The notes: generated from the sequence alone by a model not told the origin. Counted from the stretch's first letter, positions 1 to 11,589 are shown. The stretch is DNA of 64,000 nucleotides from Gnetum montanum (GCA_015680685.1 MNCI01027140.1:256606-320605); one strand, 5' to 3'. A program made the numbers and translations.

Positions 1-1645
1 CTTCCCAGCATGACTGAAGCTTGAGAACCATCAGAATGGAGTCAAAAGGAGTCAAATCAAGTAAGAAAGAGTTCCTTGGGATACATAGGAGACTACACTA
101 GCATCTGGAAATAATAATTGCAAAGTTTGGACTCAAAATACTTGGTTTCAACCAAGTTTGCTCCCTGCACACTGGCCTGCACGCCCAACGTGTACCATCA
201 TAGACAAACCAAAACAGGCACTCAGAGCATGATTTTCATAGGCAATCAACTCCCAGAGGTAGGGAAACCTTCAAGCATCATTATGGACTCCCAAAAATCA
301 AGTTTTGACCTTGAAAAGTGGCACTTTCATGCCTGTACACTGGCCTGCACGCCCAACATGTATGCCCAGCGTGCAACCCAGCATGCACCACATTGAACAA
401 GCTTTATTGGGCATTTTAGGTAAGATTTTGACATAGAGTCAGCCCTCAAGGCATGGTCAATGAATCTACAAGTCCACAAGCTTTGGAAACATCAATTTTA
501 GCCATCAAAAGGGTCATTTTTGGCCCTGCATGCCCAACGTGCATGCCGGCGTGTAGCACAATGTGCACACCAGAAACATGCCCAAAACATAGTCAAAATG
601 AAGCCAAACTGAGCCCCTGAATGCCCTGGAGAACCACCAACACTCAGGTAATGAGGATCCAAATTCAGTGTACAAGATTAGGCTCCAAAACTATAGTTTT
701 CATGCCCACACACTGGCTTGCGTGCCCAGCGTGTACACTTTTGGAGCCTCCTAAAACCCTATCAAATCAATGTCAAATGAGCCCAAAATTGATAGGAAAC
801 ATCCTCAGGACATCAGGCATCCAGATCCATGCTCAAAACTAGCTTCACAATTCAAAATTTGGTCAAAAATTCTTCATGCTTGCCCACACGCTGTCCAGCG
901 TGTGGAGCATATACGCCCAGTGTGCACACGCTGGCATGGTTCACACTGCACACTTGTAAAATTTCATTCTTTTGCACTCGGTCAATGCTCCACATGTCAT
1001 CTGATCCAAAATTCCAGCATCCCACAGCCAATCGTCTAGTCTTAGATCCAAATTTAATGCCAAAACTTGTATAAAAACCCCGATTTTTTACCAGATCAGG
1101 GTTTGAAAATTCAAAATCTTGGGAAAAAATTTGGGCAATCCACACTTAGAGCATCCAGAACATCCACCCTACACACTGGACTTCTACCCTGCACGCTGAT
1201 CATATAGCCTTCACGATGTGCCTGTAGCCCAAACCAACATACCATCACCCCTCTGCATTCACCAGGGCTCTTCACCTGCCTTGTGTCAAATCCACAACTA
1301 CGTTCAGACCGATGCACCGTAATTTTCATTATGCAATAAAATTGCTTCATTTCTGATCAAGATTTGTTATATTTTTCATTCATTCTTGCTTATCTCTTTA
1401 TTTACATCCCTGCACATTTATGTTTTGGTTCACACTTATTACGTTGTTTACATATAACCCAGCGTATTGCACATTGGCATACGTTTGGGGAAATCCTTGT
1501 TTGATCCGTGTGTGGACCACCCAAAGTACTCTACCTTCATCAATTCTAGTTCACCCTCAAGCGAAGGTAGGGTCTTCTACACTTTTCTTCTAATCTCTCA
1601 GTTCTTGTTCATTCTAGCCTTGTACCGATGATCTCAGACAGTACA
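1..1645 (+). repeat. E1 5' LTR, 5' part missing
   Basis: It matches 16627-18271 along its length; by eye roughly one base in ten differs in the first few hundred, mostly transitions. A TATA-like TATAAAAACCC lies near 1070 and an AATAAA near 1335, giving a U3-R-U5 order that ends in GTACA at 1645. U3 is built of degenerate units of 170-190 bp, each with a CACGCTGG/CCAGCGTG hairpin. Judged from the E2 LTR (2253 bp), about 600 bp lie before the window. Confidence 0.88.
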
Positions 1646-1650
1646 GAAAA

Positions 1651-1669
1651 TGGCGCTAGAAGGAGGGCC
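1651..1669 (+). other. E1 primer binding site
   Basis: TGGCGCTAGAAGGAGGGCC begins five bases after the LTR end. E2 has TGGTGCTGGAAGGAGGGCC at the equivalent place, so the site is conserved between the two Tat-like elements. The tRNA was not identified. Confidence 0.7.
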
Positions 1670-1855
1670 TCTCGTTACTTAAATCTACTTTGAACCACCG
1701 TAGAGCTCTTCAGATCTGCTAGTCCATCTTATAGATCCGCTCCCTATGATCCCGGATCTATAGTCGATTTTCTAAGATTTACACTCTCTCAGCATAGATC
1801 TAACTTTGAACCTTTCAGATCTACGCCCTATTCAGCCAGATCTACTCCAATCTCA

Positions 1856-2140
1856 GCATGTATACACTGTTTAGCCTATCTGCATGCTATCCACTCTATC
1901 TGTACACTGCCTGTTCATCCTGTACGTTGGTTATTGAAGCTTGTATGCTGGGGATTCAGTCCATACACTGTAAACAAGGCTTCATGCTGACAGACTTAGG
2001 TGCATGTTGTGTATCCAGGCTGCACGCTGCCAGACTTAGGTGTATGCTGTGTATCCAGGCTGCACACTGCCAGACTTAGGTGTACGCTATGTATCCAGGC
2101 TACACGCTGCCAAACATAGGTATACGCTAACAAGCATATC
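1856..2140 (+). repeat. E1 leader tandem repeat rich in ACGCTG
   Basis: About 40-bp units run from roughly 1990 to 2130. Each holds a GTATCCAGGCTGCACGCTG-type core followed by CCAGACTTAGGTG. Looser copies of the same word precede it. It lies in the untranslated leader between primer site and gag. The stretch 1670-1855 holds nothing else recognised. Confidence 0.75.
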
Positions 2141-2222
2141 TGTTTCATACTTGATCAAATTTTCACTTGTGCACGCTGACATTGTCTCCCATCTACCTTA
2201 TTACACTTAAGATATTTTCACC

Positions 2223-5110
2223 ATGAATACTACCAATACCAATGTTTCAACCATGCCCACTTCAGATGTCAATGTCTCTACGGCAATGCCGATACACATC
2301 ATGCAACCCATAGGGGCCCATGGTGAGGTCAACCCCCGGGGGGATCTCGCCAATCTCTCAGACTGCAAGGGAAGAACCCATCATTTAATGTCATAACACA
2401 AGAACAGTATAGTTTTATATGTGTAAAGATCCAAGCCGGTTTGGCAATAGATCACACTGAACTAGAAGCTAAGAAAAAGTATGAACTGATTCATAAGGGA
2501 GGACATGAGTTCATCCCCTTCCCGTATGACATCATCCCTCTCCCAGAGCACTACTCTGAGCTCATCTCACAGCTCCTCCTAGTAAGGAGTTAGTCTCTAG
2601 ACCAGTCCATAATGAATCCTCATTTGGAAGAGAAGGATGACTTTGCAGCTCAGTCCGAGCATGAGGATTTATACCATACCCTTAGTCCGCATACTTACAC
2701 AAACCCGCTATTTCACCCTTTTACGGGGGAGACCATGTCCCTCCATTCATTTAAAACCACTCATGTAAATGTGCCTCAACAGGAAGCATCTACTCTTATT
2801 CCCACTCTTCCCATGACCGATACTCAATTCAATATACCCATCCCCACTATTCCTCTAATCACCATGTTATCCCCTCTCGTACAAGTACAACCCCAACAAC
2901 ACCCTCCTCAAACTAATGTAGGAGTGACCTTCCCACCCCAAGTGATTGGGATTCCATCTGTGATACCTGCTTCCACATCTACTTACTACATACCATGAAT
3001 ACAAATCCAAGGGACACCCTTTACCACTTCAACTCAACAAGTTCAGGGTGTTCCCTCACAAATCATAACTGGATAGTGGGCCGTGACTAGCATGCAAGTG
3101 CATCAACCCCCTCATTACAACATGCCACCTCCTACAATTCCACCCATGAGCATCCCTCAAGTACAACAACAACACTTTCCTTACAGTATGCCACCCTTAG
3201 TAGCACCTACCATGAATATTCCACAAGCACATTTTCCAACCACTCAACTTTCTTCTTTCCCACTCACCGCACAACAATCTAACTTTCATACTACACAACA
3301 TAACCAACCTGCCATTTCACCTAGCATCCAAGACTGGGCCGAAGCTAAAAAGATGATGCAAGAACTCACTGATGAGGTAAGACGCCTCAAAATGGTCAAC
3401 AATGAAGAGCTTAAAGTATTAGACTTTTATCAAGATGATCCTATTAGCTCTTCGGTACCACTGTTGACCCTACCCAAAGGAGTTTCTTTGCCTCAACTAA
3501 CCAAATACAACGGGGAAGAAGACCCTAATGCCCATCTGGTCATGTTTAGACTAGAATGTTTATTACTTCAGGCATGGCCCCATGCAATCTTACGTGTTTT
3601 TGCCATGTCCCTCACAGGGAGAGCTTTAGAATGGTACCGAGCCTTACCCCGTAACTCCATTTCCTCTTTGGAGGAACTTTTACACCAGTTCGTTACTAGG
3701 TTTAAATACAACTTGAAACTTGAAGCAACATTGGACAGTTTGATACAGGTAAAACAAGCACCGCTTGAACCTGTACAAAAATTTATTCAGAGATGGAGTG
3801 CTACGCTAAACGAACTTCATGAACCAATTCCCGAAACATACTTACTCACCATCTTAAAGGGAGCTGTTAATGACTTGGTTAAATCCAAATTGTATTATCT
3901 AAATGCACGCACTCTTAGCCAAGCATTTGTACAAATTTAAAACATTGAAGAAGCAGCACAAAATAGCCATGACCCTACCTATTCAGCATTTAAAAGTCAG
4001 CATAATAAGAAAGAAAAAGAAAGGGCTAAGAAAACTGTAGCAACAGTAGTAGAAACTCAAAAAACAAGTACAAGACAACAAGCTAAACCACCTACCGCCC
4101 CTACTAACTATGCTAGACCTGCTCCCGCTGCTACACCCAGACCATCCACATCACAAAATGCTACACCAGGTCATGCGTGAAACTTTGAGAGGAGAGACCC
4201 CTCTCAATACACACCATTGCCCATGAAACCTTCACAATTATTTGACCAACTCTTGAAGGCTGGGCTAATGAAACATAAAAAATTATCCCTCGCAGCAATT
4301 CAAAAACATGATCAATTTTGTGAATTGGTCAAAAATCCAAGCTTGGCAACACCGGATGAGCCCCCAGTTCCAAGTGGCTTTAGACTCGACCATTTTTGTG
4401 AGTACCACCAACGTAATGGGCATGGCACTGACTATTGTTTCACCTTGAAACAAGACATTCAGCGAATGATTGATGGAGGTGAGATCACTTTTGATGAGGC
4501 CAACCCAGTCAAACTACAAAACCAGTTTATGGGCTTATATAAAGATCCCCTAAATACTAAAGAAGTGCCATACATAATTAACACCATCTACATAGATAAT
4601 AACAATGAAACACCAAAGAACCCCTTCATAGTTCATGTTCCCCCTACTGCACTAACATCTCTTCAACCTTCACACACCCCACACGATCCTCCTACCGCGC
4701 GAAATCCATTGGTCATCTGAGTACCTCCCATGGTGGCAACAACACAAGTGCCACCCCAAACCAAACCATTTGTTGTTCATGTGCCCTCTGCTAATACAAC
4801 CTCCAGTGTGATGCCATCAAACCAGCCCACCCCCTTCGTGGTCTAGGTGCCACCGGCAGTTGCCACGAAGGGGGTACCAACTACAAATCGCCTAACCCCG
4901 TTTGTGGTCAGAGTGCCTAGGCAACCTGATGTCCAAGCTCATGCCCCTTAGACACAATCTCGTCCTGTCCCATTCATCATTTGGGTCCCGAAACAACCCG
5001 ATACTTCGACCCCAAATGTTCCCACACGACTCATGCGGGAACGCCTGGTAGATAGGCTCACCAGGGAACGTTTGGAGAAGGAACGTGTGGAGAAGGAGCA
5101 TTAACATCTT
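2223..5110 (+). pseudogene. gag: E1 gag (capsid/nucleocapsid polyprotein), broken
   Basis: Gag packages the genomic RNA. The first good ATG is at 2223 and open stretches lie at 2612-2998, 3083-3940 and 4217-4720, separated by stops. A Pro/Gln/Thr-rich N-terminal part is followed by the retrotransposon gag core at about 3480-3940 (ALEWYRALPRNSI, then FIQRWSATLNEL). A Cys/His knuckle of form C-X2-H-X4-H-X4-C lies near 4400 (CEYHQRNGHGTDYC). The stretch to 5110 has repeated PFVV-type motifs interrupted by stops. E2 has the same layout on the minus strand. At least three in-frame stops make it a pseudogene. Confidence 0.85.
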
Positions 5111-5152
5111 GCACTGGGGCCCCCAAAACCAACTCCGTTAAGCGCAATACCT

Positions 5153-5700
5153 ATGGCTCCTTCTAACAATGAGCCAAGCATGAATTATGAGGAAAAACTA
5201 AGAATGCAACACATATCAAACCCAACAGTCATGAAAAATAACATGAAAATTACCCCATGTGAGATACAACTGTTGGGTCCAATGGATCAAGTGGCCATGG
5301 ACAAAAATATGCCCAATGGTAAAGACTTAGCTAATTCCCTAACACAGGTTACGCAAGCTCTTAAACAAAAGGACACATCGTTAACCTTGTACGACCTCAT
5401 ATTGACTTCGCTAATTCATCGTGATGCCTTAGTACAAATGTTAACATCGATCCCAATTAGCGAAAACCTACTCAAAAATGAACCTTCTATACATGTGGTA
5501 ATGTCTACATGACCAAGATCCAAATCTAAATCATTAGGCTTTCACCCCAAAAACATTAAGATCGATGAGAAAATCGGAGACGTCACTCACGAACCCATGT
5601 TTATAACCATATGAGTTAATTAGTTCAAAGTATATCGAGTACATGTAGATGACAGAGCAGCCACAAATGTAGTGCCTTATCCCATCATTAGATCGTACCC
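5153..5700 (+). pseudogene. E1 aspartic protease, C-terminally truncated
   Basis: The protease cuts the Gag-Pol polyprotein. The upstream linker is open at 5153-5512. After a frame break the active-site segment VHVDDRAATNVVPY lies near 5640-5690. E2 has DDGATTNV at the same place, so the glycine of the D-S/D-G triad is arginine here. The element then runs into short repeats. The C-terminal half with the LILGR-type segment, still visible in E2 at about 30.9 kb, is absent. The enzyme must be inactive. Confidence 0.75.
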
Positions 5701-5754
5701 ATTAAACCCACTCCTAACATAAAAATAAGAAAAATCAAAAAGTTATTAAACAAT

Positions 5755-6050
5755 TAACAAACTACGACAGTCCGTAAAGACGTTAAACTACGATCGTCCG
5801 AAATGATGCTAAACTACACACGTCTGGAATGACATTAAACTATCGCATGTCTGCAATGACATAAAACTAGCCACGGTCATAAATGGCTGGTTTACATCAA
5901 AACCCATCCTATCAGTTGATATCCCTCTTGTTTATTAGTGGCCCAAAATGGCCTTAAACTAGAACGGTCATGTCGCAGTCCGTCATGACTTTAAACTGAC
6001 ACGCACGTACGTATGGCCCGAAATGGCCTTAAACTAGAGCAAGTTTACTT
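5755..6050 (+). repeat. E1 R1 repeat block, TTAAACT units
   Basis: Degenerate units of about 30 bp carry TTAAACTA, then a short variable stretch, then a CGGTC/CCGAAATGGC-type core. The block lies between the truncated protease and the 3' end of the antisense gene. Related blocks recur at 11371-11480 and 15085-15400, and inverted in E2. From 6050 to about 6400 the sequence is AT-rich with a CAA run and no sense gene. Confidence 0.75.
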
Positions 6051-6659
6051 TTGTTTGTCTCAAAAGTTTAAATCCCCAGCTTACATTCTAAGATTACATC
6101 TTTACAGTACAAGTTACACTTTCATTTATGTTTACTATGGCATAGTTATCGTTTAGGTTACATTTGTACTTTATTTCATGTTTACACTTAAACAACAAAA
6201 CAACCAAAAATATTTTCGCCCCATTTCCTTGCATTATTTCTTCTCAACATTCAGACAACTTTAAAAAGAAACAACAACAACAACAACAACAAAAAAAAAA
6301 ACAAAACTTGAATGTGAAAACAACAAAAAATATATAAATATGTAAATAGACGATTACAAGAGTTAACCAAGTTTACGCATCTGTTCATACACAACCCAAA
6401 ACAAAAAAATCTGTTTACGACCCACAGAAACATAACTAATGACAACGCCAAATGAAAAAATTGAACATCAGGATCAGGAGGGGCTTTCCCCTCAAACTCC
6501 CCCACATCATGAGTTTCCCCTCCACTGGAGCCACCTTCATGGCCACCATCACCGCCATGACTCTGTAGAAAAGTAAAAGAAAATAATTAACTAAAAAAAG
6601 GGGGGTTAACATTTTTCACCAAAATTACAAATAAAAAGTTACAAGTTTAAACGACTTAC

Positions 6660-7444
6660 CGAAGAGGATCCCCTTAGACCAAACTCTAGCCAATGAAGGA
6701 TTTCTTCTTCAGGGACACTTGCCCAGTCCGTTCCGTCCAGGCCTAGATCAACATTGGCTAAGGCCTTCCCTTTGTCCACAGTAGACCAGGTAGGATGTTT
6801 AAGAGGAAACTCACCTATAGAAATCTCCCTAGAAGCTGTAGTGATTACTCTCTTAGGAGATTCCATCTCTACCACTGTGTGCCTAGCAAAGACATCAAAT
6901 GAAGACCGTAACCCTAAACTCTCTACAAACATCTCCAGTTGACGCTTCTCTATGGATGTCTCCTTTAATGATTTCTTATAATGGTACTTATGATTCTTTT
7001 CATCTTGGCCCCATTTCCTCACCTTAGAAGCGAAAGCTTTCCAATCTTGACATTTGAGATTCAACAAATCAATTTGTGCCTTTCGCTCTGCTAGCTCCTG
7101 AGTCATAGTTACTTGGTGATTTGATAAATTCCAATGTCTGGTATAAGTAACCTCGAAGGTTCACTAAGAACGATCGCTCGTCAACCTAGCAGAGGCAAAC
7201 TCATAGCTTGACTTAAAGTCATCTCATTCAGCTGATAGTTTGGAAATTTCTTTTTCCCCTGCCTAAATTCGCAACCATAGCTTTTCAATGGAACGCATGC
7301 AGGTCCAAAGAGACTTAGCATTTTGCACAACACATTCTGCCACCTCATCATAAATCTGTCTTGGCACTTGCTTAATTTCTGATGGTAGTTCAAGCAGACT
7401 ATCAATGCGGGTGGCCTCAGATGGATCCCACTTTAGTTTAGCAC
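6660..7444 (-). pseudogene. Antisense gene exon 7, coiled-coil and conserved C-terminal motif
   Basis: The open part at 7106-6660 has heptad-like charged helices (QDWKAFASKVRKWGQDEKNH) and ends in a motif of pattern W-(S/T)-T-(V/M)-(D/E)-KGKA...DWA...EEIL, which E2 repeats near 29.65-29.76 kb. Stops interrupt the N-terminal half. The exon ends in the strong donor CTTCG/GTAAGTCG at 6660. Exon 8 begins after acceptor TTTTCTACAG at 6563 and encodes a glycine-rich tail. Confidence 0.65.
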
Positions 7445-8192
7445 CTATCAATATAAGGAGAATATACATTAGACATGGGACAGTAGAAACAGATGCGAAA
7501 ACAGAAAGACTCAAAATGCTATATGTACCTATTTTAGGATGAGCTTGTTGGATGTGGTCAACTACCTCGTCAACGATACCAAGGAAAAAATCCATTTTAC
7601 TTGGCATTTCGATCCACTACCTCGTCATTTGAAGAAGATGGACCCACTCCAGTGCTTGTTTCCATTGGAGTCTTCATCGTACGTATTTCCAAACGAACAT
7701 TAGGAGTCATACTAGTTTCAACATCTGCACCTTGTAGCAACAAGAAAACATAAAATCAAAACTCTAAATAATGGAAAAGAAACAATTCAAAAAAAAATCA
7801 AATAAGCATAATAGGAAAAACATACTGAAACCCCTTCCTTCTTCCAGATTTAGAGGATTGCCAAGGCTTAACTTTCCTTCACAGAAATCATCGAATATCT
7901 CGTCCGCTTCATCTTGATCACCAGCATGATCTTTTTTTATGGTGTCTTCTGCCCGTTCATTCGTTTCTTCCCTCAGAGGGACAGGGACTTCCATCTCGTC
8001 ATTACCTGCTTCGTTCCCCTCACCTTGGTTGGTGGGGACCTCTTCCTCCTCTACGATCGGTGCTAACCCCTCTCTTCTTACTTCAAGAGTTGACTCTGAT
8101 GATATTCATAGGATCAACATCACATAAATGACTAAAATAATAATAATAATGGTAATAAAACAAGGATAAATAAATGAATCATACTTTCTTAC

Positions 8193-9239
8193 CACATGCA
8201 GACACCTTAAATCGTATGCATTTCACCTTTGGTTCATCTACAGCTGGAGCAACCTCTCTAGAGAGCTTAGGTCTTTGGACTTTAGATTTTGCCTTCCTGA
8301 TTGTCTCCTTGATTACTCGATCAGCTCTCCTAGCAGTATAGGGCACACCACCTAGCTCCAACCCTATGCTGTCATGCATATGGATTGAATGAGTAGATGA
8401 TCCTCCCGTGGTAACAGAGACCGATTCATCAATCCCTTCAGGAGCATCTTGAGATTTAGTCACTTCAAACAAGTGGCGAATCCACAGGCGAGATAGTTGG
8501 CCACGATCCATTAACATGTACTTGTTACCCACGCGAACGACTAGAAATTCAGCTAGTCGACGTAGGTAACCAGCGAAGAATGTATAGGTAAAATGGGACT
8601 GTGCCTCAATGTTGGAATGCAATCTCACTATCTCTCTGTGGAAACCTGAAAGTAAAAACTGAGCCCAATTATAATGCACCCCAGTCTCCAGAATCGTGTG
8701 CATGATACGCATAGATTCTACCCCAAAATTCTTCACTTGGGACAGGGATTTAGAAAACACTCGTGCTCTGAACAGCGGATACAGCTCATTTACTTCAGTT
8801 ATTTTTGATCTTCCTTGCATAGGGAATCCCTTAGCACCCTTAAGCACACTTAGCCAGTCCTCCAGCTCACGAACAACATGGACCTCTTTTTGTGCTCTAT
8901 CCAAAGTCATTCTAGCCCCATTTGTCGGTACACCAAAGAGGTCTGAAAAGACCTCCACCGATAGATGGAAAGCTACTTTAATTCCCTTGACACAAGTGCT
9001 ATAGTAAGTAATAGCTTCATTGAAAGAATCAACGATCGCAATCATCTCAGTCACAGAGATGTTAGGACTTAAAGCAGTAAACAACTCCATGAGATCAACA
9101 TCACTCAAGCAATCAGTAATATGTGGTGGTGCCTCATCATGCAACCACCATTGTGCATTGTCAATATCCCCAAATTTCATGGACAAAGTGCCCTCAGTCT
9201 GGCCAATTGTTATGGTGACTCCACCAGGGGTGATATCTA
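8193..9239 (-). CDS. Antisense gene exon 4, main conserved domain (349 codons open)
   Basis: This exon is open throughout its 1047 bp, unlike every sense gene in E1. The matching exon in E2 is 1050 bp. Conserved stretches include a VDSF...VFSDLFGVP region (E2: VDSF...LFVDIFGIS), a segment on LYPLFRARVFSKSLSQVK, a GVHYNWAQF motif (E2: GIHYS-AKY), and FFAGYLRRLAEFLVV (E2: FFIAYLRWFMEFLVV). The C-terminal quarter is basic. There is no signal peptide, membrane segment or recognised catalytic motif. The layout recalls the 'putative plant transposon protein' type of domain, but only loosely. Acceptor TGTGTGTACAG precedes it and donor GTAAGAAAG follows. Confidence 0.7.
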
Positions 9240-10194
9240 CTGTACACACAGAGTAAAACCATGGAATCAATACAACCAATGAGGTAGCAAAACAAACAAA
9301 TGTAAGGTGTCAAAAATACTATTACTTACCGTTAGACAATGGATTAAGACCATTAGAAGTCAAATCAGCATTGCATGGGAAAACTGGCCCATTACGGGAC
9401 CAATCACCATGTAGCCACCCCCGAGACTCACATTGTGCAAAAGCCTTGGAGTATCGTTTGTGAAAATGGACAATTTCGTCCTTGGTCTAGGCTAACATGG
9501 CACCACAGAGAGTAGGACCTGCCATGAAAGCCTCTAAGGCAGTATGAGCCAATGTGAGTCCATCATCACCTATGCATACTCCTTCCTTATCAAATCAAGG
9601 CCTGCAAAGAAACAATGGTCAAAACATGAACAATCACTAAGCATCAAAGCAGAAACGATAAATTAAACAACCTTACCTTTATACCCTATACACCATTCCA
9701 GGAGGATTCTGGAACAAGGTGTGCGCACGAGAGGCTAGGAATAAGGTGATATTGACCTTGTGAGGGCTATATGATAATAGGTCCCATACACGTGTCAATG
9801 GACAGCTGGATCTGGGCCCTCTAGAGGGACCATCCCCAATCATAAACAATCCTTCATCGACATTGACCATGAAGGCCACTATGCCATTTGAGGATCCCGG
9901 TAACATAGTCTTAAGGACACTCCGTGCTAATTGTTCACTTAGGTGAGACCATATTACCACACTGAATCCTTACAAGATGAAGGCAAGGAACTTGCTAGCA
10001 CCCATTCTAAACCATACCCCATCTCGATCGATGGTCATATCAGGTACCGGCCCATCATAATGAATAGTCCCGAACCATGCTAGAACTCCAACAAGCTCCA
10101 CCACTAAGAGGAAAGGTTTAGGACCTCTGCACATATTCAAGAACCAGGATTAATAAGCTACACAAAAAATATAGGTTTTACACTGGGGCCAGCA

Positions 10195-11020
10195 CTTGAA
10201 AACATTTTTGGGTTCACGCTCGGCATGCAGACCTTGCATGCTGGAGACGTGGGCGTGCAGACCCTGCATGCTGGAAACGTGGATGTGCAGACCCTGCACG
10301 CTGGCAACATGGGCGTGCAGACCCTACACGCTGTGCATTTTAGCCCCCCTCCTGTACATTGAGCATGTCACTAGATTTCCAGACACAAAACTGGCCGTAT
10401 GCCAAGCAAAAGAGACAAAGGTTGACACTGGCCTACATGCTAATATCTACGCCGAAGAAACAAGCCAGGCCTCGCACAAATTCTAAGTGCCAAAATCTGA
10501 AAAAAAAATCAAACACAATCAACGAAAATAGCAAACGAAAACACAAATGTAGACAAGGAACTAGGGCCTACCAACGCACTGGTCTAGACCATGATGTGAT
10601 CATGGGCTTGGGCAGGCACTGGAGCATCGCCTCGCTCTCCTCGACAAAGGTCAAGTCTGGCTCCTTCCTTCCCTAGTCTCTCACCTACTTTTCCTTGCCC
10701 ATCCTATTGCGCTGTGTCCAAGACCTTTACGCTGGGGTTTGCAGAGCGTTCACGCTGGAGTTTGTAGAGTGTTCACGCTGAGGGCTTCTCCAAGTTGCGC
10801 GCTAAACGCTCTCACTTGACGCATCGCGCTACAATATTTGCCCCACTTTGCTGCCCCCTACCACCAGATCTTCGCCTTTCCCTACCCCTACCACCAGATT
10901 TTCGCCTCCTCGTCACACTGAATCTTCACTTAGGTTCATGCTGGGCCTAGGTTCATGCTTCGCAGAGGTTCACGCTGAGAGCTCCATGCTTCGCTTAGGC
11001 TCACGCTGGGAAGTTCATGT
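10195..11020 (-). repeat. Intron 1 of the antisense gene: ACGCTG word array
   Basis: At 10217-10340 four units of about 31 bp carry GGGCGTGCAGACCCTGCACG-type text. Looser copies of TTCACGCTGGG or CATGCTGGG continue to about 11000. It lies within the inferred first intron (10131-11250) of the antisense gene. The same word fills the E1 leader and LTR. Confidence 0.7.
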
Positions 11021-11370
11021 TGTTCTCTTTGTTTCTGGCTCAGCTTTGGATTTATGCTCGCTACGGTGGGTTTTTAAGTTAGTTTTATAAATCTTCACAT
11101 TGCTCACATTGACTCAGCCTCTAGGAAATCGGCATTTTCGGTATTTTACTCTAGATAAAATAAAAATAAACACAACGTTATCCAAAAAAACATATAAATA
11201 TAAATTGACCAGGAATAAACAAAAATAGTATATAGATATGCATTACTTACATAAGACCTTCCCTCTCATGGTGACTCCTGTTGTCTAAACTAAACACCTT
11301 GGTACATACTCTTCGTCTCGTAGTTTCACACTTAATAAGGATTATAAATTGTACAATCAACTAGAAATCA

Positions 11371-11480
11371 TAAAATGCCACGAATGGCCCGGTAAGGCCT
11401 TAAACTGCCGTGAACGGCCCGGTAAGGCCTTAAACTACCGTGATTGGCCAGGTATAGCCTTAAACTACCATACGTCCAAG
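11371..11480 (+). repeat. E1 R2 repeat block
   Basis: Three to four units of 30 bp are of the form GGCCCGGTAAGGCCTTAAAC followed by TACCGTGA. It separates the 5' end of the antisense gene from the RT region, and E2 has the inverted counterpart at 18836-19090. Confidence 0.8.
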
Positions 11481-11589
11481 CGAGATGAATAAACCAACTT
11501 TAGCACACTTCGAGCATATTTAAATATTTGAATTGGTATTATAAAACAATAAGCAAATCCCCCGTTGTTAACATTTCTTCCTGTGGCTT

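Larger units (their letters stand above)
6400..11251 (-). pseudogene. E1 antisense eight-exon gene (unknown function)
   Basis: This gene runs opposite to the retrotransposon. Exons read from the minus strand: 1, up to 11251; 2, 10126-9677; 3, 9601-9330; 4, 9239-8193; 5, 8095-7826; 6, 7730-7529; 7, 7444-6660; 8, from 6562 to about 6400. Introns 2, 3, 4, 6 and 7 have clear GT-AG ends, for example AACG/GTAAGTAATAG with acceptor TGTGTGTACAG; intron 5 uses GTATGT. The same exon order and homologous peptides occur in E2. Exon 5 is acidic, exon 7 looks coiled-coil, exon 8 is glycine-rich. Single stops in exons 2, 3 and 6 and several in exon 7 suggest decay. It resembles antisense transposon-associated plant ORFs in general character, but I recognise no family with confidence. 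Confidence 0.75.
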
